From Pseudomonadota bacterium (lineage in GTDB: Bacteria > Pseudomonadota > Gammaproteobacteria > UBA1113), in NCBI GenBank assembly GCA_021782495.1, contig JAJXUV010000007.1:45648-109647 (forward strand): a stretch of 64,000 nucleotides of DNA, in the 5' to 3' direction. This document shows, one piece after another, positions 16,521 through 25,242 of this stretch (positions within the stretch are counted from its first letter, which is position 1; every line of letters begins with the position of its first letter). The notes beneath the pieces are model-generated. The model saw only the letters and a list, made by a program, of their open reading frames with translations. It had not been told where the DNA came from and did no database searches. Made by a program: the position numbers and the translations under genes.

Positions 16521-17596
16521 TGACACTACAGGATCTTTACCAGCAACAGGTGCAAGCCGAAAAAATAGAGGCTGATCCTTTGCAAGAACAGGCTTTAAGG
16601 CTATTCGAGCATTTTTTGAATGAATACCAAAAACGCAGTTCTAAAAAATGGTGGCATTTTCGAGCGCCGAAAAATAAAATGCAAGGTATTTATTTATGGG
16701 GTAGTGTGGGCATTGGTAAAACTTGGTTGATGGATTTATTTTATCAAGCCTTGCCTGGTCAGCGTAAAATACGACAACATTTTCACGCTTTTATGCGTCG
16801 AGTGCATCAGGATTTAAAAACATTGCAAGGTACCAAAGATCCTTTAAAAACGGTTGCTAAAAAATGGGCGTCTCAAGTAAATATCATTTGTTTCGATGAA
16901 TTTTTTGTGAATGACATTGCCGATGCGATGATTTTAGGGAATTTATTTCAAGCTTTGTTTCAAGAAAATATCCATCTTATTTTTACTTCCAATGTTCCGC
17001 CTGAAAATTTGTACCGCAATGGTTTGCAACGCGAATTGTTTTTGCCCGCCATTGCTTTATTGCAACAAAGGTGTGAAGTGTATCATCTCGATAGCCATTG
17101 TGATTATCGAGTGCGTACTTTGGAAAATGCCGGGGTATATTGGCAAGCTTCCGATCCCAAAGCGCGCCAAGGCATGGCCGCGTTGTTTGCGACCTTGGTC
17201 GGTAGCGAAGATTTGAATGGCAATCCTATTTGGATAGAAGGGCGGCCAATTGAAAATTGGGGACACACAGACAATATGGCGGGTTTTGATTTTGACGTCT
17301 TGTGCCACGAACCACGAAGTCAGCGCGATTATTTGGCTTTAAGTGAACAATTTTCCACGATTTTTTTAAGAGATGTTCCAGTTATTCAAGCCTCAGAGCA
17401 CAATAAAATCACTTATTTCATCCAATTGATCGACATTTTATACGATGCACACGTCAAATTGGTGTTATCGGTCTATGCACAAAATGTCTCCGCAATTTAT
17501 CCCCAAGGGCCACTGCATTTTGAATTTCAACGCACTCAGAGCCGTTTGATAGAAATGCAAGGCCATGCTTATTTGGCGAAAGGGTCTTGTGTCTAA
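16520..17596 (+). CDS. zapE: Cell division ATPase ZapE (AFG1 family)
   Basis: This is a 358-residue AAA+ protein that acts at the Z-ring during stress and late division in E. coli. Walker A is GSVGIGKTWLMDLF, Walker B IICFDEFFVNDIADAMIL, and sensor 1 LIFTSNVPPENLYRNGLQRE. The family-specific HFHAFMRRVHQDL and RDVPVI segments are present. The length is typical. It overlaps the hydrolase gene by one base. Confidence 0.93.
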   Translation: MTLQDLYQQQVQAEKIEADPLQEQALRLFEHFLNEYQKRSSKKWWHFRAPKNKMQGIYLWGSVGIGKTWLMDLFYQALPGQRKIRQHFHAFMRRVHQDLKTLQGTKDPLKTVAKKWASQVNIICFDEFFVNDIADAMILGNLFQALFQENIHLIFTSNVPPENLYRNGLQRELFLPAIALLQQRCEVYHLDSHCDYRVRTLENAGVYWQASDPKARQGMAALFATLVGSEDLNGNPIWIEGRPIENWGHTDNMAGFDFDVLCHEPRSQRDYLALSEQFSTIFLRDVPVIQASEHNKITYFIQLIDILYDAHVKLVLSVYAQNVSAIYPQGPLHFEFQRTQSRLIEMQGHAYLAKGSCV

Positions 17597-17624
17597 TGTA
17601 CAAAAGCATTATGCTAAAGCAACT

Positions 17625-18200
17625 ATGACCCCAAACGAAAAAAACGAAAGAGAACAAATTGCCCAAGCGGTGCGCGAAGCAAGGCGCACCCTTTTCGATC
17701 GCCCTGTAACACCCCAAGAACTTTATGCTTTGTTGAGCCTTTACCCTTATTTAGAGGTTTGTTCTAAAGGGGCTTTTATGCCGCCTTTGGGCACAGAGCC
17801 GACCATCATTACCACTAAAAATGGCTGGAAAATATACGATTATGGGGATGTGATGGCTACGGGTTGCCATGAACTCATGGCGCATTTGTGGGTTCAGGAA
17901 GACAGCGAAGAGGGTGGCGGCGAAGGGGGTGGGGATTATGGCACCATTGCCAAACAATCCGCAGAAGTGGTGAAGTATATGCTCATGCTGGCTAAGCAAA
18001 AGGGCTGGCCTTCGAGTGAAATTATTTCGGGACATTATCCTTTACAACGTTTGTATTGGGTTTTTGGAATGCTTTCTGATTATAAAATAGACAATTTTAA
18101 TCCAAGCTTAGAAGATTATGTAGTGCTTCGTTGGGTTCAAGCTTTGGAAGCCAAAACCTTTGTTATGCCGCGATACGCTCAAACGGGGAGAGGTCGTTGA
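17625..18200 (+). CDS. Conserved unknown protein, coupled to ileS
   Basis: I do not recognise this 191-residue protein. Start candidates are the ATG at 17625 (MTPNEKNERE) or a GTG at 17589 inside the zapE end; neither has a good ribosome site. The sequence has a soluble alpha/beta look: TIITTKNGWKIYDYGDVM, then GCHELMAHLWVQEDSEEGGGEGGGDYG with a glycine linker, then helical AEVVKYMLMLAKQKGWPSSEII and DYKIDNFNPSLEDYVVLRWVQ. The HELMAH could suggest a metal site, but it lacks the HExxH spacing. The stop TGA overlaps the ileS ATG, so it is in one operon with zapE and ileS. Confidence 0.75.
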   Translation: MTPNEKNEREQIAQAVREARRTLFDRPVTPQELYALLSLYPYLEVCSKGAFMPPLGTEPTIITTKNGWKIYDYGDVMATGCHELMAHLWVQEDSEEGGGEGGGDYGTIAKQSAEVVKYMLMLAKQKGWPSSEIISGHYPLQRLYWVFGMLSDYKIDNFNPSLEDYVVLRWVQALEAKTFVMPRYAQTGRGR

Positions 18201-21037
18201 TGAGCATCGATTACAAAAACACTTTAAATCTGCCGCAAACTGCTTTTAGTATGAAAGCCAATTTAAGTACCCAAGAACCCAAATGGCTTGCTTTTTGGGA
18301 AGAAATAGCGGTTTATCAAGAATTACGCCGTACGCGTGAAGGTCAAGCCAAATTTATTTTGCACGACGGCCCTCCTTATGCCAATGGACCGATTCATTTA
18401 GGCCATGCCTATGGCAAAATTTTAAAAGACATGGTGGTGAAATCTAGAAGTCTGAAAGGATGGGATGCCCCTTATGTGCCGGGTTGGGATTGTCATGGTT
18501 TGCCGATTGAAGTCAATGTGGAAAAAAAACTCGCCAAAGAAAAAAAAGTCTTAGACAAAAAAGCTTTTTATGCGGAATGTCGGCGTTATGCCCATGAGCA
18601 AGTCTTGGGGCAAAAAGATTCTTTTATCCGTTTGGGAATTATAGGTGATTGGGCGCATCCTTATTTAACGATGGCGCCGCAGTACGAAGCGGATATTATT
18701 CGCGCTTTGGCCGATATCATGGCCCGCGGTCATTTGCACCGAGGGTATAAACCCGTGCATTGGTGTATGGATTGTGGTTCGGCTTTGGCGGAGGCTGAAG
18801 TTGAATACGAAGACAAATCTTCACCTTCTATTTATGTGCGTTTTCGTGTGATAGATGAAGCGCTTTTTTGGAAAGCGTGTCACCACACGCTCGAACATGA
18901 AGCGCCGCTGGATGGAATTTATATTCCTATTTGGACAACCACGCCTTGGACTTTGCCAGCGAATCAAGCGGTAGCGCTGCATGCGGATTTAGATTATGCT
19001 TTAATCGAAGTGCAGCAACCGCATCATGTTGAGCATTATTTATGTGCGCAGGCTCTGGTCGATGATTTTGTCGACAAGTTGGATTTTAATCAATACCGTG
19101 TCGTGGCTTATTGTCGTGGCAGTGCTTTGGAAAGTATTGCTTTGCAACATCCTTTGTACGATAGACACGTTCCGGTTATTTTAGGCACACATGTAACCGT
19201 GGACGCGGGTACTGGTGCGGTGCACACCGCGCCGGCGCATGGTTTAGACGATTATTTGGCTGCACACAAATACCATTTGCCAGTGACGCATGAAGTCAAT
19301 GACAAAGGTTGTTTCAATGCGGATTTGCCTTTGTTTGGTGGCTTACATATTTTTAAGGCGAATGAAGTCATCATCGAACACTTAAAAATGAAGGGTGATT
19401 TATTGCATCAAGTGCGGATACAACACAGTTATCCGCATTGTTGGCGCCATAAAACTCCCGTAATTTTTAGAGCAACGCCGCAATGGTTTATCAGCATGGA
19501 AGCGAAAGGATTGCGAGAAAAAGCCCTTCAATTCATCAACACCATTCAATTTCTTCCTCCCAATGGCGCTGCACGCTTAAGTGCGATGATTGCCAATCGA
19601 CCCGATTGGTGTATCTCAAGACAGCGTTTATGGGGAACCCCCATTCCCTTGTGGTGTCACAAGAAAAATCAGGAATGGCATCCGAAGAGTGTCGAATTGA
19701 TGCGCCGGGTGGCGGATATAATTGCCGAGCGAGGCATCGAAGCGTGGATGGACATCGATTTAAAACAATTTGCCGTGGAAGATGCCGAAGATTATCTTAA
19801 AGTGGAAGACACTTTGGATGTGTGGTTTGATTCCGGTGTGAGTTATTACGCCGTGTTGATGCACAATCCCGCTTTAGGGTTTCCAGCGGATATTTATGTG
19901 GAAGGATCCGATCAACACCGCGGTTGGTTTCAAACCGCTTTATTGTCTTCGGTGGCGGCAACGGGCGAAGTGCCTTATAAAGCCATTTTAACGCATGGCT
20001 TTACAGTCGATGCAGAAGGTCGGAAGATGTCCAAATCCTTGGGCAATGTCATTGCACCCGATAAAGTCGTCACGACTTTGGGCGCGGACATTTTGCGTTT
20101 ATGGGTGGCCGGAACCGATTACAAAACAGAATTGGCCGTTTCAGACGAAATCTTGCAACGCAATGCGGATATTTATCGACGCATACGCAATACCGCGCGC
20201 TTTTTATTGGCTAATACTTTTGATTTCGATCTTGATAAAGACAGCGTTGCCTTTGAAAAAATGGTGGCCTTGGATCAATGGGTCGTCGACAGAGCCTATC
20301 GATTGCAAGCAGAAATCAAAGAAGCGTATGAACACTATCAATTTCACAGCGTGTATCAAAAAATTCATCATTTTTGCAGCATTGATTTAGGCAGTTTTTA
20401 TTTGGATGTGATCAAAGACCGACAATACACAGTGAAACGCGATGCTTTGGCGCGTCGCTCTGCACAAACGGCGATGCGGCATATTCTAGAGGCCTTAGTG
20501 CCTTGGTTAATGCCAATCTTGAGTTTTACGGCAGAAGAAATTTGGCAATGTTTGGGTGGCACGCGCGAAAAGTCCGTATTATTGGCGACGTATTACGAAG
20601 GCCTTTCTTGTTTTGATACCCAGACAAAAATGGATGCGACGTATTTTGAAACTTTAATGCAAGTACGCGATGAAGTGAATAAAGTGTTGGAGGCTGCGCG
20701 CGCGCAGGGTGTTTTAGGGGCGGGTTTAGAAGCGAGTGTCGCTATTCGAGCGAGCGCTCCTTTGTATGAAAAACTCGCTGCTTTAAAAAATGAATTGCGT
20801 TTTGTGTTGATCACTTCAGAAGCCAAAGTAGAAAATGTTGCGGTGGATACGCCTTTGTTGGCAGGTGCTGAGATCCCGGGATTGCATCAAATTGAAGTCA
20901 AAAAAATGGATGCGCCCAAATGTGCGCGTTGTTGGCATAGACGAAGCGATGTGGGCGTCGTGTCTTCGCATCCGGATATTTGTCAGCGTTGTGTGGACAA
21001 TATCGAAGGGGCAGGGGAAATCCGCCATTATGCTTAA
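18200..21037 (+). CDS. ileS: Isoleucyl-tRNA synthetase
   Basis: This is a class I synthetase of 945 residues. The HIGH motif is PIHLGHAYGK, the editing-domain TTPWTLPANQAV is clear, KMSKS is GRKMSKSLGNVI, and the C-terminal zinc knuckle is CARCWHRRSDVG ... CQRC. I start at MSIDYKNTLNLP because the ATG overlaps the preceding stop (TGATG) and has GGGGAGAGG upstream. lspA and fkpB follow, the usual gammaproteobacterial order. Confidence 0.97.
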   Translation: MSIDYKNTLNLPQTAFSMKANLSTQEPKWLAFWEEIAVYQELRRTREGQAKFILHDGPPYANGPIHLGHAYGKILKDMVVKSRSLKGWDAPYVPGWDCHGLPIEVNVEKKLAKEKKVLDKKAFYAECRRYAHEQVLGQKDSFIRLGIIGDWAHPYLTMAPQYEADIIRALADIMARGHLHRGYKPVHWCMDCGSALAEAEVEYEDKSSPSIYVRFRVIDEALFWKACHHTLEHEAPLDGIYIPIWTTTPWTLPANQAVALHADLDYALIEVQQPHHVEHYLCAQALVDDFVDKLDFNQYRVVAYCRGSALESIALQHPLYDRHVPVILGTHVTVDAGTGAVHTAPAHGLDDYLAAHKYHLPVTHEVNDKGCFNADLPLFGGLHIFKANEVIIEHLKMKGDLLHQVRIQHSYPHCWRHKTPVIFRATPQWFISMEAKGLREKALQFINTIQFLPPNGAARLSAMIANRPDWCISRQRLWGTPIPLWCHKKNQEWHPKSVELMRRVADIIAERGIEAWMDIDLKQFAVEDAEDYLKVEDTLDVWFDSGVSYYAVLMHNPALGFPADIYVEGSDQHRGWFQTALLSSVAATGEVPYKAILTHGFTVDAEGRKMSKSLGNVIAPDKVVTTLGADILRLWVAGTDYKTELAVSDEILQRNADIYRRIRNTARFLLANTFDFDLDKDSVAFEKMVALDQWVVDRAYRLQAEIKEAYEHYQFHSVYQKIHHFCSIDLGSFYLDVIKDRQYTVKRDALARRSAQTAMRHILEALVPWLMPILSFTAEEIWQCLGGTREKSVLLATYYEGLSCFDTQTKMDATYFETLMQVRDEVNKVLEAARAQGVLGAGLEASVAIRASAPLYEKLAALKNELRFVLITSEAKVENVAVDTPLLAGAEIPGLHQIEVKKMDAPKCARCWHRRSDVGVVSSHPDICQRCVDNIEGAGEIRHYA

Positions 21038-21062
21038 CGGTACGCTTGTCATTCCTGCGATG

Positions 21063-21135
21063 AGCCTGTCATCCCTGCGAAAGCAGGGATCCAGGTTTTT
21101 TCACTGGCTCCCTGCTTTCGCAGGGATGACAGGCT
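21063..21135. repeat. Family B repeat, long form, between ileS and lspA
   Basis: AGCCTGTCATCCCTGCGAAAG leads a 73-base palindrome that ends CAGGGATGACAGGCT. A partial extra unit (TGTCATTCCTGCGA) lies just before it at 21048. It interrupts a normally tight operon and would give a strong hairpin in the ileS-lspA mRNA. Confidence 0.9.
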
Positions 21136-21162
21136 CTTTATATGTTCAAGAGTATTCCTACC

Positions 21163-21663
21163 ATGTATAAAAAACTGAAATTTAATCCTTGGATCCTGTT
21201 ATCTGTATTCGCCATCTTAGCCGATCAAATCAGCAAATACTGGTTTGTTCAACATTTTGAAAGGGGCGAAGTGCAAGTTCTTACGTCTTTTTTCAATTGG
21301 ACTTTATCTTACAACACGGGTGCCGCCTTTGGGTTTTTAAACCGAGGTCAGGGTTGGCAAGTGGGGTTTTTCTTAGGGGCTGCCAGTTCAATCAGCGCCG
21401 TCGTGTTTTTCTTGTTGTTAAAAACGCCTAGACAACAGAAATGGCACAGCATCGCTTTGTCTTTTTTATTAGCGGGTGCTTTAGGCAATGTATGCGATCG
21501 GTTGCGTTTGGGTTATGTGGTGGATTTTATTCAATGGCATTATCAACAGTGGTATTGGCCTACTTTTAATTTAGCCGACAGCTTTGTGGTGACGGCAGTG
21601 ATTATGCTGCTCATAGAAGAGATGTTTTTCAAAGATGCACGAAAAAATAGTAGAAGCAAATAG
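21163..21663 (+). CDS. lspA: Lipoprotein signal peptidase (signal peptidase II)
   Basis: This 166-residue inner-membrane aspartic protease cleaves prolipoprotein signal peptides. Four hydrophobic segments are visible. The catalytic Asp pair is in GNVCDRLRLGYVVDF and NLADSFVV, and DQISKYW and NTGAAFGF are family motifs. I use MYKKLKFNPW as start; an ATG 7 codons upstream is closer to the repeat and has no better ribosome site. It overlaps fkpB by 29 bases. The mini-lipoprotein at 12828 would be one of its substrates. Confidence 0.94.
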   Translation: MYKKLKFNPWILLSVFAILADQISKYWFVQHFERGEVQVLTSFFNWTLSYNTGAAFGFLNRGQGWQVGFFLGAASSISAVVFFLLLKTPRQQKWHSIALSFLLAGALGNVCDRLRLGYVVDFIQWHYQQWYWPTFNLADSFVVTAVIMLLIEEMFFKDARKNSRSK

Positions 21664-22102
21664 CGAAATCTGGGCACACTTGACCATCGAACTGAAAGAT
21701 GGCTCTGTGGCAGACAGTACGCGCGTGAATCGCAAACCCATGTTGTTGCGTTTGGGCGTAGGCGATTTGTCACCGACTTTTGAAAGTCATCTTTTGGGTT
21801 TAAAAGAAGGGGATAAAACAGAATTTATTTTAGAACCTGAAGATGCCTTTGGTTTGCCGAATCCTGCGAATATTCATATTTTGCCGCGAGCGCAATTTGA
21901 TCCCCGCCTCCAATTGAAAAAAGGTTTGATCGTCGAGTTTAGCCAAATGAATGGTAGTTATTTACCGGGTGTGGTACGCGCTTTTGATAAGGATACCGTT
22001 ACTATCGATTTTAATCATCCGCTATGCGGCCAATCACTCAAATTTAAATTAGAAATCCTCAGCATTGCGCCGCACGATGCTGATAAGCGCGCATTGTTTT
22101 AA
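21635..22102 (+). CDS. fkpB: FKBP-type peptidyl-prolyl isomerase (FkpB/SlpA)
   Basis: This is a 155-residue SlyD-like prolyl isomerase/chaperone. The FKBP core reads LTIELKDGSVADST, then GVGDLSPTFESHLLGLKEGDK, then the IF-domain insert (EPEDAFGLPNPANIHILPRAQF) and VTIDFNHPLCGQSLKFKLEIL, which is the conserved end. It overlaps the lspA 3' end. In E. coli ispH follows; here that place is taken by the large unknown gene at 22216. Confidence 0.9.
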   Translation: MHEKIVEANSEIWAHLTIELKDGSVADSTRVNRKPMLLRLGVGDLSPTFESHLLGLKEGDKTEFILEPEDAFGLPNPANIHILPRAQFDPRLQLKKGLIVEFSQMNGSYLPGVVRAFDKDTVTIDFNHPLCGQSLKFKLEILSIAPHDADKRALF

Positions 22103-22215
22103 TGGCCGCTGTTCAATGGCGATTGTCTGTGCTATACTTACAAAGTTAAACATCATGTTATAATCTATAAAGCATTATTAATACAAAAATACAATTTAAA
22201 ACAGGAGGTTCAAAA

Positions 22216-24456
22216 ATGAGTAGCAATTCAGAGGAACTATTCGAAAGTCTTACGCAACCCTTGAGAGCAGCACAAATAGACAATGTTGGTATGACGATGG
22301 GGGACGTCCAACTTCTCGAAGAGAGTGAAAAAATCCCATTCAAGGTCGAAGTAAAGTTGCGTCCCAAAAAAGAAGGTCATATTCAAATCCAAGAAAAAAT
22401 GGGGGAGTTGATAACTCTTGAGATAAGCCACTTGGAATTCATGAAAAAAGTGCTTGAAGTACTTTCTGATGAAGAGTTTCAAGCGATTTTTAGCGACAAT
22501 GAAACGGAAAGAAAAATTATTTGGGGACTGGCAGAACAATTAAAAGTTTATTTTGAATTTCATAACAAAAACATAAAAAAACCTCTAGAGGAAGTCGAGA
22601 AGGACCTCCGTCAAATAGGGGTATTGTATTCTCATGCATTGTTGTCCGTACAAAAAACCCTTATTATGGCTTTCCCACGATTGTTTAGCTTAGGGCAAAT
22701 TTTTACTAATGAACGTAACTGTAAAAAAATTACAGCGCTAATGACAAGAAAATTTCAAGCTATTAAAGACGCTGACCCGCACAAGATTATTGAAACGGGT
22801 CAATTATCGACAACCTTTATGCAAACTATTACTCGTAGGACAATGCTATTAGAAGAATTGTATCGTGCAACTGCTGAACATGATCCCAGTCACTCAGAAA
22901 TAATACGTGTCTATACGAGTTTGGCTGAACAGAGTTGGGAAGCCAACCACGTAATGGACGGGGCCAAAGTTATAAGCCGACAGGTAAACCAAGATCTTTT
23001 CTGTTTGCGTAAAGTATTGTACGATGATGAGTGTTTCCAAGAATTACGTAAAATGGCAGCAAAAGATTCTGAAAAAGTTGAAGCGCTGGATTTTTTAAGA
23101 GAATTAAGTATCCTAATACAAGAAAACGATTTTTTAGAAAATACTCCAGCAGCTAATAAATTTACTTTTTTAAAATTAGGTTTTTCAGTAGATTCAGATC
23201 GTAAGTTTAAACAACTTGCTGAAGGACCGGTTCCAAGAAATTTGGCCAAAATATACCCCCTTTTGAAAGAATTCGTTAACTCGCCATTTTTTATAGAGAA
23301 AGCGAGGCTATTAAAATACCCCAATGAAACAGAAGACGACTATCAAGAAAGATTGAAGAGACTGGCCGTGCGTGGAGAGCTGATAAGGTTATATCAACAA
23401 CAATCGGTGAAAGAAGAAAAACGAGAAGAAAACGTAAAAGAGGAAGAAGAAAGGAAAAGAGGAAGCGCCGAAGGGCAAAGCACTTTCGAAGTGGTTCTAG
23501 GGACAGTTTCTGAGCTGTCCAGGAGAGCAGGTGAACGGAACTTCGTACCTTCAGAAGGGGAACAAGAGAAAGTTAGAGAAGAAATCGTGGAAGGAAAATC
23601 AGAAGAAGGTAAAGAAGAAAACATATCCTCACCTCCGCCCAACGAGATGCGAGACCAGGATATTTTCATTATGGATAAGGTCCTACCGCAAGGCAGCCCT
23701 TCGACGTTTCGAGAGACAGGTGCTCCTGAACTACCCGAGGTGGTAGATGAACGGAAGGTCGTGCCTTTAAGTGTAGTTATAGAAGAGAAACAAAAAGAAA
23801 GTAAAGAACAAAACCTGTATTCATCCCAGTCCGACGAGAGGCGAGATCAGGGTACGGGTGAGTCGCTTCGACAGCGAGATACTTTTACGACGTGTGTAGA
23901 GACAGCTTCTGAGCAACCCGGAGCGGAAGGTGGACTGAGCGTCGCAGCTCCAGAAGAAGAGCAAGAAAACATAGAAGAAATGAAAATAATCGAATCTGGT
24001 TCAGATGACTCTGACCCAATGCAAACAGTCAATTTTGATTCAAATGACTCTTTAGCCGGTGTTCATTCACAGGTATCTTCCGTCGATTCTCAAGCAGGTT
24101 CTCTTTCAAATGAGCCTCCAGTAAGCTCAAATTTAGTGGTTCAGTACTTGGGCATAGCGGCAAAAATGATGGGTGATTTTGTGTATGAAGATCCTGCTAC
24201 TGCGGTGACCTTTGCTCTTGTTTGTTGTATGGCTGTGGGTATTGGAATAGCCTCGTGTGGTGCCGGCATTGTGGTAGCCGCCGCCGTTGCAGCGGGTCTG
24301 TTTTTCGGTCTTGGTGGAGCTGGGCTATGGTGTGGCTTTTTCTCGGATAGTGCATCAAGGCTTGAAAGAACTCAAAAACAATCCAGCTCTACTGAGAATA
24401 TGGTTCCAAGGGATTGGATGGCCTATCGTTTAATGGGTGGGGGGGGATTCATCTAA
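22216..24456 (+). CDS. Large effector-like protein: Rho-GEF-like segment, disordered repeats, C-terminal membrane module
   Basis: This 746-residue protein has AGGAGG before its ATG and a TATAAT at 22159-22164. Residues about 58-250 look like a Dbl-homology Rho-GEF domain: ELITLEISHLEFMKKV resembles the first conserved region. QTITRRTMLLEELYRAT at 203-219, followed by DPSHSEIIRVYTS, matches the third (QRITRYxLLLxELLxxT, hPD). Residues 400-640 are acidic and disordered, with about three degenerate repeats starting near 422, 496 and 555 (TFxxxxxT ... ExRDQ). FVYEDP at 654 opens a hydrophobic hairpin region (to about 708) shared with three other window proteins. The DH call is visual and needs a profile search. 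The 3' end overlaps suhB on the other strand by 27 bases, through a run of eight G. Confidence 0.7.
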   Translation: MSSNSEELFESLTQPLRAAQIDNVGMTMGDVQLLEESEKIPFKVEVKLRPKKEGHIQIQEKMGELITLEISHLEFMKKVLEVLSDEEFQAIFSDNETERKIIWGLAEQLKVYFEFHNKNIKKPLEEVEKDLRQIGVLYSHALLSVQKTLIMAFPRLFSLGQIFTNERNCKKITALMTRKFQAIKDADPHKIIETGQLSTTFMQTITRRTMLLEELYRATAEHDPSHSEIIRVYTSLAEQSWEANHVMDGAKVISRQVNQDLFCLRKVLYDDECFQELRKMAAKDSEKVEALDFLRELSILIQENDFLENTPAANKFTFLKLGFSVDSDRKFKQLAEGPVPRNLAKIYPLLKEFVNSPFFIEKARLLKYPNETEDDYQERLKRLAVRGELIRLYQQQSVKEEKREENVKEEEERKRGSAEGQSTFEVVLGTVSELSRRAGERNFVPSEGEQEKVREEIVEGKSEEGKEENISSPPPNEMRDQDIFIMDKVLPQGSPSTFRETGAPELPEVVDERKVVPLSVVIEEKQKESKEQNLYSSQSDERRDQGTGESLRQRDTFTTCVETASEQPGAEGGLSVAAPEEEQENIEEMKIIESGSDDSDPMQTVNFDSNDSLAGVHSQVSSVDSQAGSLSNEPPVSSNLVVQYLGIAAKMMGDFVYEDPATAVTFALVCCMAVGIGIASCGAGIVVAAAVAAGLFFGLGGAGLWCGFFSDSASRLERTQKQSSSTENMVPRDWMAYRLMGGGGFI

Positions 24457-25221
24457 TAAAGGTAATAGTTCTTTCAATATTTTGACGGGAGCAGCAACTA
24501 CCTTACCGGATTGTAAGTATTGTTCTTGACCCTGATAGTCCGTCACTAAACCGCCGGCTTCCTTCACCATTAAACACCCGGCGGCAATATCCCATTCCTT
24601 CAAACCGCTTTCCCAATAGGCATCTAGCCGACCGCAAGCCACATAAGCCAAGGCTAAGGCGGCAGAACCTAAGTAACGTATGTCAGCGATCTGGCTAAAC
24701 AGAGTTTGGAGTGAAGGTTGTGGTTCTCGCCAGAGGTCTTTATGGTAGTATCGCAATCCGGTGGCAATCACAGCGCCTTGTAAACCACGCTTATCGCTGA
24801 CACGCATACGATTGTCAAGGAAAGCGCCTTTGCCACGCGTGGCAGTGAATAATTCTTGACGCATCGGATCGTAAATCACGCCATGGCTGATTTTACCTTG
24901 CTCTTTAATGCCGATCGACACAGCAAAAAAAGGCAATCCTTTGATGAAATTCTGAGTGCCATCGATGGGATCGATCACCCACACCGTGTCAGCGTCTTCG
25001 TTTTCTTGAAAACCGCCTTCTTCCCCTAAAATACTGTGTTTCGGATAAGCTTCTTCGATCACTTCGCGGATGATGATTTCCGCTTTACGATCGATGTTAG
25101 AAACAAAATCGTGTGGCGATTTTTCTTCTATCGCCAGTTTGTTTAAATCTTGCTGTGCATGCGCGATGATAGCACCGGCTTTGCGTGCTGCTTTAATAGC
25201 AATGTTTAAGTAAGGATGCAT
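24430..25221 (-). CDS. suhB: Inositol-1-monophosphatase family protein
   Basis: This 263-residue Mg-dependent phosphatase of the SuhB/IMPase family has the metal and substrate motifs GEEGG, WVIDPIDGTQNFIKGLPFFAVSI and EWDIAAGCLMVKEAGG. In E. coli SuhB also joins the rRNA antitermination complex; that role cannot be read from sequence. It lies 21 bases after phhA on the same strand, so the two are probably one transcript. Its last codons (ESPPTH) overlap the convergent neighbour through a poly-G/C run. Confidence 0.93.
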   Translation of the reverse strand: MHPYLNIAIKAARKAGAIIAHAQQDLNKLAIEEKSPHDFVSNIDRKAEIIIREVIEEAYPKHSILGEEGGFQENEDADTVWVIDPIDGTQNFIKGLPFFAVSIGIKEQGKISHGVIYDPMRQELFTATRGKGAFLDNRMRVSDKRGLQGAVIATGLRYYHKDLWREPQPSLQTLFSQIADIRYLGSAALALAYVACGRLDAYWESGLKEWDIAAGCLMVKEAGGLVTDYQGQEQYLQSGKVVAAPVKILKELLPLLDESPPTH

Positions 25222-25242
25222 TTGTCAATAGTTCCTAATTGT

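Noticed and set aside
22103..24456. ispH expected after fkpB
   Set aside because: No IspH motif occurs in the window; the place is taken by the effector-like gene, so ispH must lie elsewhere.
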